From: Echinicola salinicaeni
GTDB taxonomy: Bacteria; Bacteroidota; Bacteroidia; Cytophagales; Cyclobacteriaceae
Assembly (NCBI RefSeq): GCF_014280965.1
Contig: NZ_JACODZ010000003.1
Span: 469,629 to 533,628 of the forward strand
DNA length: 64,000 bases
Direction: 5' to 3'
Part shown: positions 8,840 through 17,879 of the stretch, one piece after another
Position numbering within the stretch: position 1 is the first letter of the stretch
Layout of the letters: every line of letters starts with the position of its first letter
Position numbers and translations under genes: made by a program
Notes under the pieces: generated by a model
The model's input: the letters and a program-made list of their open reading frames with translations, nothing else
What the model was told of the DNA's origin: nothing
Database searches by the model: none

Positions 8840-10672
8840 ATGAAGACCTATTTAAGAATTCTGGCTTATGCCAAGCCATACAGACAATATTTTCCTTTTT
8901 ATATAGTATATGCATTCCTAGCAATCATTTTTGGTTTGCTAAACTTTACATTGTTGAAGCCTTTATTTGACGTGATTTTTGAGCAGGTGAACCCGGAGGA
9001 GTTAGAAAAATATGCGAAACTGCCCAATTTTTCCTTTACCATAGAATATTTTATGCACTTGTTTAACCACTATTTTATTCAAGTAGCAGAGATGCATGGA
9101 AAATTTGGGACCTTGGTTTATGTCTGTATCATTATTGTGGTTTCAGTATTTCTCTCCAATCTATTTACTTATTTGTCAGGAGTGGTTCTGGCCAAAGTAC
9201 GTGCTGATGTGATCAAAAAGATGCGGATGAATGTCTTTGATCAAGTCAGCGGCATGCATATCGGTTATTTTTCCAATGAGCGGAAAGGAGATCTGATGTC
9301 CAAAATGACCAATGATATTCAAGAGGTCGAAAATAGTGTGGTTCAATCTCTGAGGGTTGTTTTTAGGGAACCTGTTACCATTATATTATACTTTGGGGCC
9401 TTGTTTTTTATGTCGGTAAAGCTGACAGTTTTTACGATTTTGATTATTCCAATCTCAGGGGCATTGATTGGAGGTATCACCAAGCGACTTAAAAAGAAGG
9501 CAATTGAAAGTCAAGAGTCATTGGGGAGGATTGTAAATATTTTGGATGAGACAATTGGCGGTATGCGTGTAGTGAAGGCTTTTGGCGCTAGGGCCTATGT
9601 CTATGATAAGTTTGATGAAGAAACCGGTAGGTATTCTGCTATCAATGTTTCCATGGCCCGTAGAAATGAGATGGCATCCCCCATGTCCCAGTTTTTGGGC
9701 GTTTTTGTTGTGGCTGGTATTCTATTGTACGGGGGGAGTTTGGTTTTAAATAACAGTTCTGATTTAAGTGCGAGCGAATTTTTGGCTTATATTATTTTAT
9801 TTACTCAGGTACTTAATCCTGCAAAGGAAATTTCCAGAGCCATGAGTACCATTCAAAGAGGTTTAGCATCAGCAGAAAGAATTTTCAAGGTGATAGACAC
9901 TCCTTCAGAAATTCAAGATCCAGGATCTCCCAAGCCTCTTAGCGAATTTAAGCAGGCGGTGAAATTTGAGCATGTCAGTTTTGGGTATGAGCAGGAGTTG
10001 GTGTTAAAGGATGTTCATTTTACTTTGGAGAAGGGAAAAACCATTGCCTTGGTAGGGCCATCAGGAGGAGGTAAATCTACTATTGCCGATTTATTGCCTA
10101 GGTTTTATGATCCTCTTAATGGTAGCGTGAAATTAGATGGTGTGGATGTCAAGGATTACAAAATTGCTGACTTGAGAAGCTTAATAGGGATTGTAACCCA
10201 AGAATCCATATTGTTTAATGATACGATATTTAATAATATAGCCTTTGGTATGGAGGAAGTTTCACAGGAGGCTGTGATAGCAGCCGCCAAAATTGCCAAT
10301 GCCCATGAATTTATAGAAAAACTGGAAGGTGGATATCATGCTAATATTGGAGAACGCGGCAGTAAATTGTCAGGAGGGCAAAGGCAGCGTTTGAGTATCG
10401 CGAGGGCAGTTTTGAAAAATCCGCCTATACTGATATTGGATGAAGCTACTTCAGCTTTGGATTCTGAGTCAGAGCGCTTGGTGCAGGAAGCCTTGACCAA
10501 GCTGATGAGCCACAGGACCACTTTGGTGATTGCACATAGGTTGAGTACCATTCAGCATGCCGATGAGATTTTGGTGATACAGGAAGGTGAGATAGTGGAA
10601 CGGGGAACGCATGAAGGTTTGTTGAAAAAGGAAGGATTATACAAGAAGCTTTCCTCAATGCAGTCAGTTTAG
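8840..10672 (+). CDS. MsbA-like ABC exporter (fused permease and ATPase)
   Basis: This 610-residue half-transporter has six membrane segments (about residues 15-330) and a C-terminal ATPase domain. The Walker A GPSGGGKST starts at residue 406, the signature LSGGQ is at 510-514, and Walker B LILDEA has Asp534/Glu535; the H-loop is IAHR. All catalytic residues are normal, so it can work as a homodimer. In Bacteroidota such proteins include MsbA-type lipid flippases, but the substrate is not readable here. It probably forms an operon with the small membrane protein at 10705. Confidence 0.88.
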   Translation: MKTYLRILAYAKPYRQYFPFYIVYAFLAIIFGLLNFTLLKPLFDVIFEQVNPEELEKYAKLPNFSFTIEYFMHLFNHYFIQVAEMHGKFGTLVYVCIIIVVSVFLSNLFTYLSGVVLAKVRADVIKKMRMNVFDQVSGMHIGYFSNERKGDLMSKMTNDIQEVENSVVQSLRVVFREPVTIILYFGALFFMSVKLTVFTILIIPISGALIGGITKRLKKKAIESQESLGRIVNILDETIGGMRVVKAFGARAYVYDKFDEETGRYSAINVSMARRNEMASPMSQFLGVFVVAGILLYGGSLVLNNSSDLSASEFLAYIILFTQVLNPAKEISRAMSTIQRGLASAERIFKVIDTPSEIQDPGSPKPLSEFKQAVKFEHVSFGYEQELVLKDVHFTLEKGKTIALVGPSGGGKSTIADLLPRFYDPLNGSVKLDGVDVKDYKIADLRSLIGIVTQESILFNDTIFNNIAFGMEEVSQEAVIAAAKIANAHEFIEKLEGGYHANIGERGSKLSGGQRQRLSIARAVLKNPPILILDEATSALDSESERLVQEALTKLMSHRTTLVIAHRLSTIQHADEILVIQEGEIVERGTHEGLLKKEGLYKKLSSMQSV

Positions 10673-10704
10673 TATATTAGTTAGCAAAACCCAATTTTAA
10701 ACAT

Positions 10705-11070
10705 ATGAAAAAAATAACAAGCATATTTCAGCTTTTAGTTGCGCTATTTTTTGGAGTTGCATTGGTCTTCTTTTTGGCGTTTGATAGTGTGAAGAATGGT
10801 TTCAATATCGAGGAACTTACTGCTGGGAAGGTGGTAGTCTGGATGCTGGTCGGATTTGTGATATATTTATTAGCTTGGTTATTTCAGAGCATGTATGCCA
10901 AGGGGCTCAATAAGAAGATCATGAAGATGGAGAGTGAGAATAATAGTTTGAAAGCCAAGCTTTATGATATTGAACAGGGAAGAAAGTCAAAGGTGAGTGA
11001 GGAGAGAACGAATGTTTCAGAGGATGAAAAGGATTCCTCGGTGATCAAACCACGGCAAAACATCAAATAG
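10705..11070 (+). CDS. Small two-helix membrane protein with coiled coil
   Basis: This 121-residue protein has two hydrophobic helices (about residues 7-27 and 43-63). A charged stretch with heptad character (IMKMESENNSLKAKLYDIEQ) and a polar tail follow. The arrangement resembles LapA-like or DUF1049-type small membrane proteins, though I cannot assign a family firmly. It follows the ABC exporter by 32 bases and is followed by a terminator, so the two are likely co-transcribed. Confidence 0.65.
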   Translation: MKKITSIFQLLVALFFGVALVFFLAFDSVKNGFNIEELTAGKVVVWMLVGFVIYLLAWLFQSMYAKGLNKKIMKMESENNSLKAKLYDIEQGRKSKVSEERTNVSEDEKDSSVIKPRQNIK

Positions 11071-11107
11071 TAGAAAGTAAAAGACTAGTATAATAATTAG
11101 TATATTA

Positions 11108-11138
11108 GGAAATCTCTTATCGAGATTTCCTTTTTTAT
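11108..11138 (+). terminator. Rho-independent terminator
   Basis: GGAAATCTC and GAGATTTCC form a perfect 9-base stem with a 5-base loop, followed by TTTTTT. It ends the ABC exporter / small membrane protein transcript just ahead of comM. Confidence 0.85.
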
Positions 11139-11158
11139 TATCAAGAATAGATTATCAA

Positions 11159-12697
11159 ATGGTAGCTAAAACTTTTGGAAGCACGGTGTCCGGAGTCGAT
11201 GCCAAGCTGATTACAATAGAAGTAAATGTAGGTCAGGGAACAAGTTTTTATATGGTAGGCCTACCGGACAGTGCGGTAAAGGAAAGCCAGCAAAGGGTGG
11301 AATCAGCCCTGAAATATTTTGGTTATAGGATGCCGCGGCAAAAGGTAGTTGTCAATTTGGCCCCGGCAGATATCCGCAAAGAGGGCTCAGCTTATGACCT
11401 TCCCATAGCCATGGGGATATTAAAAGCATCTGAGCAGGTCAGCTTTCCTGAATTGGATCAATATGTGATCATGGGGGAATTGTCCCTAGATGGTCAGCTA
11501 AGGCCTATCAAGGGCGTATTGCCTATAGCTATAGAAGCAAGAAGGTCAGGTTTCAAGGGAGTGATTTTGCCCAAAATGAATGCTTCGGAAGCCTCTATAG
11601 TCAATAACCTGGACGTGATCGGAGTAGAGACTTTAGAAGAGGCGATAGGATTTTTGGATGGGGAATTGGAGATTGAGCCACTGGTTACGGATACAAGGGA
11701 TATCTTTTACCATAGCTTGGAAGACTATGAATTTGATTTTGCTGATGTTCAGGGGCAGGAGAATATTAAAAGAGCCATGGAAATTGCTGCTGCTGGAGGT
11801 CATAATGTGGTAATGATAGGGCCTCCGGGTGCAGGTAAAACCATGTTGGCAAAAAGACTGCCTTCCATTTTGCCTCCTTTGACCCTACAGGAAGCTTTGG
11901 AGACTACCAAGATTCATTCCGTTGCTGGAAAACTGGGGAATGAGGCTACTCTAATAGCACAAAGGCCTTTTCGCGCTCCTCATCATACCATCAGTGATGT
12001 GGCATTGGTAGGGGGAGGGGGGAATCCCCAGCCGGGAGAAATCTCCCTTTCGCATAATGGGGTCCTTTTTTTAGATGAATTGCCGGAGTTTAAAAGGACT
12101 GTGCTTGAGGTCATGCGACAGCCGCTAGAAGAACGTAGGGTAACCATCAGCAGGGCAAAAATATCCGTAGACTATCCAGCAAATTTTATGTTGATTGCCA
12201 GCATGAATCCATGTCCCTGTGGATATTATAATCATCCCGATAAAGAGTGTGTATGTGCGCCAGGAGTAGTGCAACGATATCTGAACAAAGTCAGTGGCCC
12301 ATTATTAGATAGGATCGATCTGCATGTGGAGGTGACTCCGGTTAAGTTTGAGGAGATGACTTCTATGCGAAAGGCAGAAAATAGTTCATCTATCCGAGAA
12401 AGGGTGATTGCTGGAAGGGAAATGCAAGTGAGACGTTTTGAGGAGCATAAGGATATTTACTGTAATGCCATGATGCCATCACATCTGGTAAAAGAAGTAT
12501 GTCAGATCAATGAAGGAGGAAAAAAGTTGCTGAAAACGGCGATGGAAAGATTGGGGTTGTCAGCGCGTGCCTATGATAGAATTTTAAAAGTTGCCAGAAC
12601 GATAGCGGATTTATCTGGAAGTGATCAGATAAATGTAGAGCATTTGGCAGAGGCCATTCAATATAGGAGCTTGGATCGTGAAGGGTGGGCAGGTTAG
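11159..12697 (+). CDS. comM: YifB/ComM family Mg-chelatase-like AAA+ ATPase
   Basis: This 512-residue protein has the normal ComM architecture. An N-terminal Lon-like fold (residues 5-170; GVDAKLITIEVNVGQG, VNLAPADIRKEGSAYDLP) precedes the AAA+ core with Walker A GPPGAGKTM at 221-229 and Walker B GVLFLDELPEF. A zinc-like cluster CPCGYYNHPDKECVC and the C-terminal Mg-chelatase helical domain (LGLSARAYDRILKVARTIADL) follow. In naturally competent bacteria ComM is a branch-migration helicase in transformation; in other lineages the role is less clear. It is a single-gene unit behind the terminator at 11108. Confidence 0.93.
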   Translation: MVAKTFGSTVSGVDAKLITIEVNVGQGTSFYMVGLPDSAVKESQQRVESALKYFGYRMPRQKVVVNLAPADIRKEGSAYDLPIAMGILKASEQVSFPELDQYVIMGELSLDGQLRPIKGVLPIAIEARRSGFKGVILPKMNASEASIVNNLDVIGVETLEEAIGFLDGELEIEPLVTDTRDIFYHSLEDYEFDFADVQGQENIKRAMEIAAAGGHNVVMIGPPGAGKTMLAKRLPSILPPLTLQEALETTKIHSVAGKLGNEATLIAQRPFRAPHHTISDVALVGGGGNPQPGEISLSHNGVLFLDELPEFKRTVLEVMRQPLEERRVTISRAKISVDYPANFMLIASMNPCPCGYYNHPDKECVCAPGVVQRYLNKVSGPLLDRIDLHVEVTPVKFEEMTSMRKAENSSSIRERVIAGREMQVRRFEEHKDIYCNAMMPSHLVKEVCQINEGGKKLLKTAMERLGLSARAYDRILKVARTIADLSGSDQINVEHLAEAIQYRSLDREGWAG

Positions 12698-12950
12698 ATT
12701 AAATTTTTGAATAAGTTTAGTGTTAAATTATAATAATTATGTGATTGAAACAATGAGGCGATTTTTTTTGTCTTTGTATTTTGAGAGAGTCAAATTGAAA
12801 TATTCTTGTAAAATACTTGCACTTTAATTATTGCCAAGTTTTGGATATATATATGAAATGCTTTTATTTGCAGACAAAGTTGTTGTCACCCTTATATATA
12901 CAATCCAACTAATTCAACACACTTTTTTACTTTAAAAAGTCAGTTAAAGA
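12698..12950. other. Convergent intergenic region, AT-rich
   Basis: Apart from the terminator of the gene at 12997, this region of about 250 bases contains no ORF, tRNA-like or repeat structure that I can recognise. Confidence 0.5.
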
Positions 12951-12985
12951 AAAAAGCCATCTGCCCAGGCGGATGGCTTTTGCTG
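12951..12985 (-). terminator. Terminator of the trans-sulfuration gene
   Basis: AAAAGCCATCTGCC and GGCGGATGGCTTTT pair almost perfectly around a CA loop. On the minus strand the stem is followed by TTTTTTC, just past the stop codon of the gene ending at 12997. Confidence 0.85.
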
Positions 12986-12996
12986 TTTTTAGCCGA

Positions 12997-14106
12997 TTAA
13001 CTGATTTTGTCAAAGGCTTGTGTCATATCTTCCAGAAGGTCTTCCAAATGTTCCAAGCCAACAGAAACGCGGATCAGGTTTTGTGGGGTTTTTGTGTCAG
13101 GGCCTTCTACAGCAGCTCTTCTTTCAATAAGACTTTCCACACCGCCCAAACTAGTAGCATTACTGAAGAACTTGAGGTTGGAGATGAATTTGTCCGCATT
13201 TTCCGGTCCTCCTTTTATTAGAAAGGAAAGGATTCCTCCAAAACCAGTCATTTGATTTGCAGCTATCTGATGACCGGGATGCTGTGTTAAACCTGGATAA
13301 AAGACATTTTCGACCATTGGATGCTGATTCAAGAAGGTAGCGATAATCCCAGCATGCTCAGCATGACCTTTCATTCTATAGGCCAAGGTTTTTATACTTC
13401 TGGTTAGGTAGTAGCAGTCAAAAGGAGAAGGTACGGCTCCTCCAGTTTTTTGGACATTTAGTATTTGATTCCAAAACTTACTTTCTTCTTTTGTAATCAA
13501 TGCCCCTCCAAGAATATCACTGTGCCCCCCGAGGTATTTGGTCGTACTATGCATCACCATATCGGCCCCTAGTTTCAAAGGGTTTTGGAATACAGGTGTG
13601 GCGAAGGTGTTGTCGCAAATTGAGAGGATGTCATTTTCCCTGGCCAATTTACATAGGGCTTTGATATCGCTAATTTTAAGTAGTGGATTGGAAGGACTTT
13701 CTATCCAAATGAGTTTAGTGTTGGGTTGAAGGCATTTTTTGAGTTTTTGGCTATTACTGAGGTCAATGAATGTAACTTCCAGCTTATCATGGAATATTTC
13801 AACCAGCTGTTTTTTGAGACCATGGTACATGTCTGATGGAGCGATTACATGGCTTCCGTGCGGAAGCGCTTGAAAAACAGCCATTCCTGCGGCGTTTCCT
13901 GAAGAGAAGGCTGCAGCAGATTTTCCCATTTCAAGTTTTGCCAATAGATTTTCCAGGGCCATTCTATTGGGATTATTGGCTCTGGAGTAAATCAGGGAAT
14001 CTTTTTGGTGTTCAAAAGTAGTGGATAGCGTGATGGGCTGGACTACTGGTTTTTGGCTGTCTGTCACCAAATTCCCTCCATGAATAGCTATGGTCTCGAA
14101 TTTCAT
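12997..14106 (-). CDS. PLP-dependent trans-sulfuration enzyme (cystathionine gamma-synthase/lyase type)
   Basis: This 369-residue protein belongs to the Cys/Met metabolism PLP enzyme family, which makes or breaks cystathionine or acts on activated homoserine. It has the motifs SRANNPNR, FSSGNAAGMA, WIESPSNPLLKISDI and CDNTFATPV. The PLP lysine is Lys190 in HSTTKYLGGHSD, and the C-terminal SLGGVESLIERRAA is standard. The sequence alone does not tell synthase from lyase. ATG 14106 (MKFETIAIHGG) is chosen over an upstream TTG. Confidence 0.88.
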   Translation of the reverse strand: MKFETIAIHGGNLVTDSQKPVVQPITLSTTFEHQKDSLIYSRANNPNRMALENLLAKLEMGKSAAAFSSGNAAGMAVFQALPHGSHVIAPSDMYHGLKKQLVEIFHDKLEVTFIDLSNSQKLKKCLQPNTKLIWIESPSNPLLKISDIKALCKLARENDILSICDNTFATPVFQNPLKLGADMVMHSTTKYLGGHSDILGGALITKEESKFWNQILNVQKTGGAVPSPFDCYYLTRSIKTLAYRMKGHAEHAGIIATFLNQHPMVENVFYPGLTQHPGHQIAANQMTGFGGILSFLIKGGPENADKFISNLKFFSNATSLGGVESLIERRAAVEGPDTKTPQNLIRVSVGLEHLEDLLEDMTQAFDKIS

Positions 14107-14401
14107 AATTGTCAATTTTATTTAAAATTAATGAATTTGGACCAAACTGGGTTAAGATTTAGTTGTCTGCATCTGGCTAATTAAGAAAATTGTAGGTGAT
14201 CAGCTTTAATAAGTAGATTTGAGGGCCATGGGCTGCTGATTTGTATTTTAGAGTTAGGGAGACATTTGTTTAAAAGTTGTCTTATTGAATGTCAGAATAA
14301 GTGTCCCATCCATGAGAATTTTTAAATTGTCATAAGAAAAATAGCAAGGCTTTCCAACCATTTCCAATAAAACAGCCTCTTTATAGTGGAAACCGATTAG
14401 A

Positions 14402-14932
14402 ATGAAGTCAATTTTTGAAAAAGATCTTATTGCTGCATGTATAAGGCAGGATCGAAAAGCCCAGTTTGAGCTCTTCGAGCGATATAAGGTGGCCTTGTAT
14501 TCCACAGTGTATAGAATTTTGGATGATGAGGCTGAGGCACATGATGCCCTACAAGAATCTTTTATTGAGATATTCAAGGGGATAAAAAAATTTAGGGGGG
14601 AGAGTACTTTGGGTGCATGGATGAAAAAAATAGCAGTGAGAAAAGCGATTCATATGACGAAAAAGCGGATATATTTTTCATCATTGGATCAGGTGGATGC
14701 CTTTTCTGAAGCGGGTGTTCTTGATGGTTGGATAGATGGGCAAATGCTGGATCAGGCCATAAGGAAATTGCCGGTGGGGTGTAGAAGTGTCTTTTTGATG
14801 ATAGAAGTGGAGGGGTTTAAGCATGCGGAATGTGCCCAAATGTTGTCTATTTCAGAAAGTACCTCCAAGTCCCAGCTGTTTTATGCTAAAAAGTTACTAC
14901 GAGAAAGTTTGAATCAAGTACTGAAGGCATGA
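14402..14932 (+). CDS. ECF-type RNA polymerase sigma factor
   Basis: This 176-residue protein has a sigma-70 region 2 (about residues 20-85, with DDEAEAHDALQESFIEIFKGI and FRGESTLGAWMKKIAVRKAI). It also has a region 4 helix-turn-helix (about 125-170, KLPVGCRSVFLMIEVEGFKHAECAQMLSISESTSKSQLFYAK). Regions 1 and 3 are absent, as in ECF factors. Its stop overlaps the start of the next gene by ATGA. That gene encodes a single-pass membrane protein that may be its anti-sigma factor. Confidence 0.92.
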   Translation: MKSIFEKDLIAACIRQDRKAQFELFERYKVALYSTVYRILDDEAEAHDALQESFIEIFKGIKKFRGESTLGAWMKKIAVRKAIHMTKKRIYFSSLDQVDAFSEAGVLDGWIDGQMLDQAIRKLPVGCRSVFLMIEVEGFKHAECAQMLSISESTSKSQLFYAKKLLRESLNQVLKA

Positions 14933-15630
14933 AAGAGAATTTTGATTTACCGGAATTTCAGCCCAATGAACACTTTTGGGATAAGCTCCAGGGAGAAAAG
15001 AGCTTGGAAAAGCAATTATCCAGAGAGTTGTCGCATTTGCCTTTAGCAGCTCCCAAGGAGGAGGCTTGGCAAGGAATCGAGGAGGAATTGAATAATCAGC
15101 ATTCAATACGTCCTTTTTGGATAGGGGTAGCGGCGGTTTTCCTTGCTATGGTGGCGGCTTATATACTCTTCATGATGGTTAAAGTGGACCCTTTTTCCAA
15201 TGAGCAGGAATATCTTCTGACCAATACTTATTCCGAGATGGAAATACCATTTGAGGTGCCAAAGATGAATAAGCAGAAAGTTACTTCGGTTCCGGCAGTA
15301 AAAGAAAAGGCAGTACAAAAAGCCTCAAAGGAAAATTTCATGATCAAAGAGGAAATAGCATTAGGTGAAATAGAAGTTCCCGAATTGTCCATGCCTGTGT
15401 TTATTACGGAAGCGCCATTGGCTGTGAATGAGCGCCCAAGGCCTGTTCAAGAGGATGAAATCGCGGAGGAAAGCTTTCATGAGGTAAGGGTTTCATGGGG
15501 GATTAATGAGAAGATCAACATCAATACAGCTTATTCAGCAAAAAATAAGCTCACCGATACAGAAAGGGAGCTGAGTAAGGTTAGAAGCAATCCAGGGAAG
15601 CTTGTTTTGAGGTTTTCCAAAGGGCAATGA
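14929..15630 (+). CDS. Single-pass membrane protein, putative anti-sigma factor
   Basis: This 233-residue protein has a soluble N-terminal part of about 60 residues and one membrane segment (about 62-85, FWIGVAAVFLAMVAAYILFMMV). A longer extracytoplasmic part follows with no clear domain. This topology and the ATGA overlap with the ECF sigma gene fit an anti-sigma factor or signalling partner, although no zinc HxxxCxxC motif is present. The function is therefore inferred from context. Confidence 0.6.
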   Translation: MKENFDLPEFQPNEHFWDKLQGEKSLEKQLSRELSHLPLAAPKEEAWQGIEEELNNQHSIRPFWIGVAAVFLAMVAAYILFMMVKVDPFSNEQEYLLTNTYSEMEIPFEVPKMNKQKVTSVPAVKEKAVQKASKENFMIKEEIALGEIEVPELSMPVFITEAPLAVNERPRPVQEDEIAEESFHEVRVSWGINEKININTAYSAKNKLTDTERELSKVRSNPGKLVLRFSKGQ

Positions 15631-15689
15631 AATTGACATTTTTTTGGTTTCCAACTAAATGAATTAATCATAAAAAAAGATAAGAAAAA

Positions 15690-16448
15690 ATGAAAAAGGC
15701 AGGTTTAATAGTCATGCTTATGGGGATATTTATGTCTACAGTTTTGGCTCAAGAAGTAGAGAATATGCTTTCCAATAGCCATCAGAAATGGCTTGATAAA
15801 GACTGGCCAGTTACTGATACATTGCAGTTCAGTCTGCCCAACGAAGGTAAGGTCTTGTTTTACTATAATGATACTGAATTCTCCACAGATGAGTTGAGAG
15901 CAGAACTGGAACCCTTGATGAAAAGGGCCACTAGGTTTCCCGAGTTCGAAACAAAGGCCTTCAGGCTAGCCAATAATTTTGGGCCAACGAGTTTGGGTAA
16001 TGTTAAAAATAAAATAGACCGAAATTATGTTAGGCATATTGAAAGTATTGAATTGGGGATTCCAGTAGGTATTGATTATACAGCTGGATATTTTACACCT
16101 GAAGTTGGTTTTAGGGCGCTTTTGAGTATGCCGGGGTATAGTTTGGGGGCTTCTATCACCAATACTGTTTATTTTCCTGACAGAGAGGCAGGGGAATTGG
16201 AAGTGAACAGTAACTGGTTTTTGAATGCGGAGTTTTCTTGGAATAAAGGGCAGGCGGTTGTCAATAATGAACAGACGATTCAATTGGGGGTATTATTGAA
16301 TCAGGGCAGTTATAAATTGTTTCAAGGAACAAGTTTGCGGGCAGTTTATAGACATAGGTTGAGCAAACATCTTTTTATTCAGGCTGGGCTGGTAGCTACA
16401 GATAATTTGAAAACGGTTTATCCAACTATAGGTGTGCGGTTTTGGTGA
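15690..16448 (+). CDS. Exported protein of unknown function, probable outer membrane barrel
   Basis: This 252-residue protein has a signal peptide (MKKAGLIVMLMGIFMSTVLAQ). Its C-terminal half has amphipathic, strand-like repeats ending in the aromatic residues VGVRFW, as in outer membrane barrels. I do not recognise a family. It follows the sigma / membrane-protein pair by 59 bases and ends in a strong terminator, so it may be a third member or target of that module. Confidence 0.6.
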   Translation: MKKAGLIVMLMGIFMSTVLAQEVENMLSNSHQKWLDKDWPVTDTLQFSLPNEGKVLFYYNDTEFSTDELRAELEPLMKRATRFPEFETKAFRLANNFGPTSLGNVKNKIDRNYVRHIESIELGIPVGIDYTAGYFTPEVGFRALLSMPGYSLGASITNTVYFPDREAGELEVNSNWFLNAEFSWNKGQAVVNNEQTIQLGVLLNQGSYKLFQGTSLRAVYRHRLSKHLFIQAGLVATDNLKTVYPTIGVRFW

Positions 16449-16464
16449 ATTAGGGAGTTCAGCT

Positions 16465-16510
16465 AACACAAAAGGCTAACCGATCGGTTAGCCTTTTGTG
16501 TTTTTTTATA
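16465..16510 (+). terminator. 38-base perfect palindromic terminator
   Basis: Bases 16465-16502 form a perfect palindrome centred on CCGATCGG and are followed by a T run. This gives a very stable hairpin ending the rightward transcript, between convergent genes. Confidence 0.9.
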
Positions 16511-16520
16511 TTCCTGTAGT

Positions 16521-17000
16521 TTAACGAATCCTGTCTACAGATTTTACTAGTAATTCATCTTTTCGGATAAACCTATTGGCAACAATATTGAAGATCATCG
16601 CAACTATGATGGTATAGAAACCAAACATAAAGGCGCCACTGGCCATAGGGTTGAAGTCTAGATTATAGCTATAGGTAATATAGACAATAATACCCAGGTT
16701 AACGACCATGACCAAAGAGTTGATCATATTAAGGAACATCTGTTTGGTCCTTGTTTTGAACTGGCTAAGGCTATAAAGGGCAATTAAGGCTGCAAGAATA
16801 GCCAATGCGCCGATATAATAAGTGCCAGTTTCTTCAATTACCGAATCGTTGGTCACATCCATATGGGTCATTGACCAAGCCGTCAATTTTAGGCTTTCAG
16901 TTTGATCTACATTTACTTGTGTCCAAATAGGGAAATAAGTAACCAAAAGCATGGCAATGGCCACAAGGAATAAGAAGATAGTTTGAACTCGCTGTATCAT
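16521..17000 (-). CDS. DUF4293 family membrane protein
   Basis: This 159-residue protein has four hydrophobic helices (about residues 5-24, 62-80, 90-112 and 118-140). It begins MIQRVQTIFLFLVAIAMLL, the typical start of the DUF4293 family found in Bacteroidota. No function is known for the family. It lies divergent to truA. Confidence 0.85.
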   Translation of the reverse strand: MIQRVQTIFLFLVAIAMLLVTYFPIWTQVNVDQTESLKLTAWSMTHMDVTNDSVIEETGTYYIGALAILAALIALYSLSQFKTRTKQMFLNMINSLVMVVNLGIIVYITYSYNLDFNPMASGAFMFGFYTIIVAMIFNIVANRFIRKDELLVKSVDRIR

Positions 17001-17092
17001 TATTAAATTTTAAAACTTTTGACAAAGAAAGGTGGTAATTTGAATATTAGCAAGGAATCACGCATTTCCCAAATTATATTCATTGGGAATAG

Positions 17093-17100
17093 TATCTTTG
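17093..17100 (+). promoter_or_regulatory. -7 box of truA promoter, probable leaderless start
   Basis: TATCTTTG matches the Bacteroidota -7 consensus TAnnTTTG and lies 7 bases before the truA ATG at 17108. Transcription would start at or next to the start codon. The -33 element is weak. Confidence 0.5.
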
Positions 17101-17107
17101 TGGATTC

Positions 17108-17863
17108 ATGAAAGCACAAAAAAGGTATTTTCTGGAGGTGGCCTATAAGGGAACCCGTTATCACGGATGGCAGGTGCAGCCCAATGCTGTTACCGTTCAA
17201 GAGGAAATAGATAGGGCGCTTGCTACCATTTTGCGAAGAAAGATTGATACCATGGGCAGTGGTAGGACAGATACAGGGGTGCACGGTAAGCAGCAATATT
17301 TACATTTTGATAGTGAAGAGATTTTGGATAAGCGGACATTCCTGAAAAAAGTCAATGCTGTTTTGCCCAAGGATATCAGCATTTATGACTTATTGGAAGT
17401 GAAGCCTGAAGCCCATGCGCGGTTTGATGCTGTCTGGAGAAGTTATGAATACTATATCTCTTTGCGAAAAAATCCGTTTGAAGAAGAGTTGTCCTGGCAA
17501 TGTTATTATTCACTGGACGTGGAGGCCATGAATGAGGCCGCTAAATTATTACTCAAGTATAGGGACTTTGAGTGCTTTAGCAAGGTCAAAACAGAGGTCA
17601 ATCATTTTGAATGTGAAATAAAAACGGCTTATTGGGAACAAAAAGATCAGCATTTGATTTTCCATATAACGGCAAATCGTTTTTTGAGGGGGATGGTACG
17701 GGCAATAGTAGGTACTTTAGTGGAAGTAGGTACCGGAAAGATGGACAAAGAAGGGTTTAGGGCGATTTTAGAAAGTAAAAGTCGGGCAAAGGCCGGTGCA
17801 GCTGCTCCTGCCAGAGGTTTGTTTCTGAGTCGTGTGACTTATTCCGAAGAAATATTTATATAA
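17108..17863 (+). CDS. truA: tRNA pseudouridine(38-40) synthase
   Basis: TruA converts uridines 38-40 of tRNA anticodon arms to pseudouridine. The 251-residue protein starts RYFLEVAYKGTRYHGWQVQP and contains the active-site motif GSGRTDTGVHG with catalytic Asp55. It ends with the usual RGMVRAIVGTLVEVGTGK and AAPARGLFL segments. Length is normal. A -7 promoter box sits right before the ATG. The next gene, an ABC exporter half, starts 16 bases after the stop. Confidence 0.96.
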   Translation: MKAQKRYFLEVAYKGTRYHGWQVQPNAVTVQEEIDRALATILRRKIDTMGSGRTDTGVHGKQQYLHFDSEEILDKRTFLKKVNAVLPKDISIYDLLEVKPEAHARFDAVWRSYEYYISLRKNPFEEELSWQCYYSLDVEAMNEAAKLLLKYRDFECFSKVKTEVNHFECEIKTAYWEQKDQHLIFHITANRFLRGMVRAIVGTLVEVGTGKMDKEGFRAILESKSRAKAGAAAPARGLFLSRVTYSEEIFI

Positions 17864-17879
17864 AAAATAGTAATAGATT

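Noticed and set aside
12698..12950. Possible small RNA in the gap between comM and the trans-sulfuration gene
   Set aside because: Only the leftward terminator is visible; no promoter-terminator pair in either direction frames an RNA.
14116..14401. Possible SAM riboswitch upstream of the trans-sulfuration gene
   Set aside because: I looked for paired stems and conserved SAM-I/SAM-II-like segments on the minus strand and saw none.
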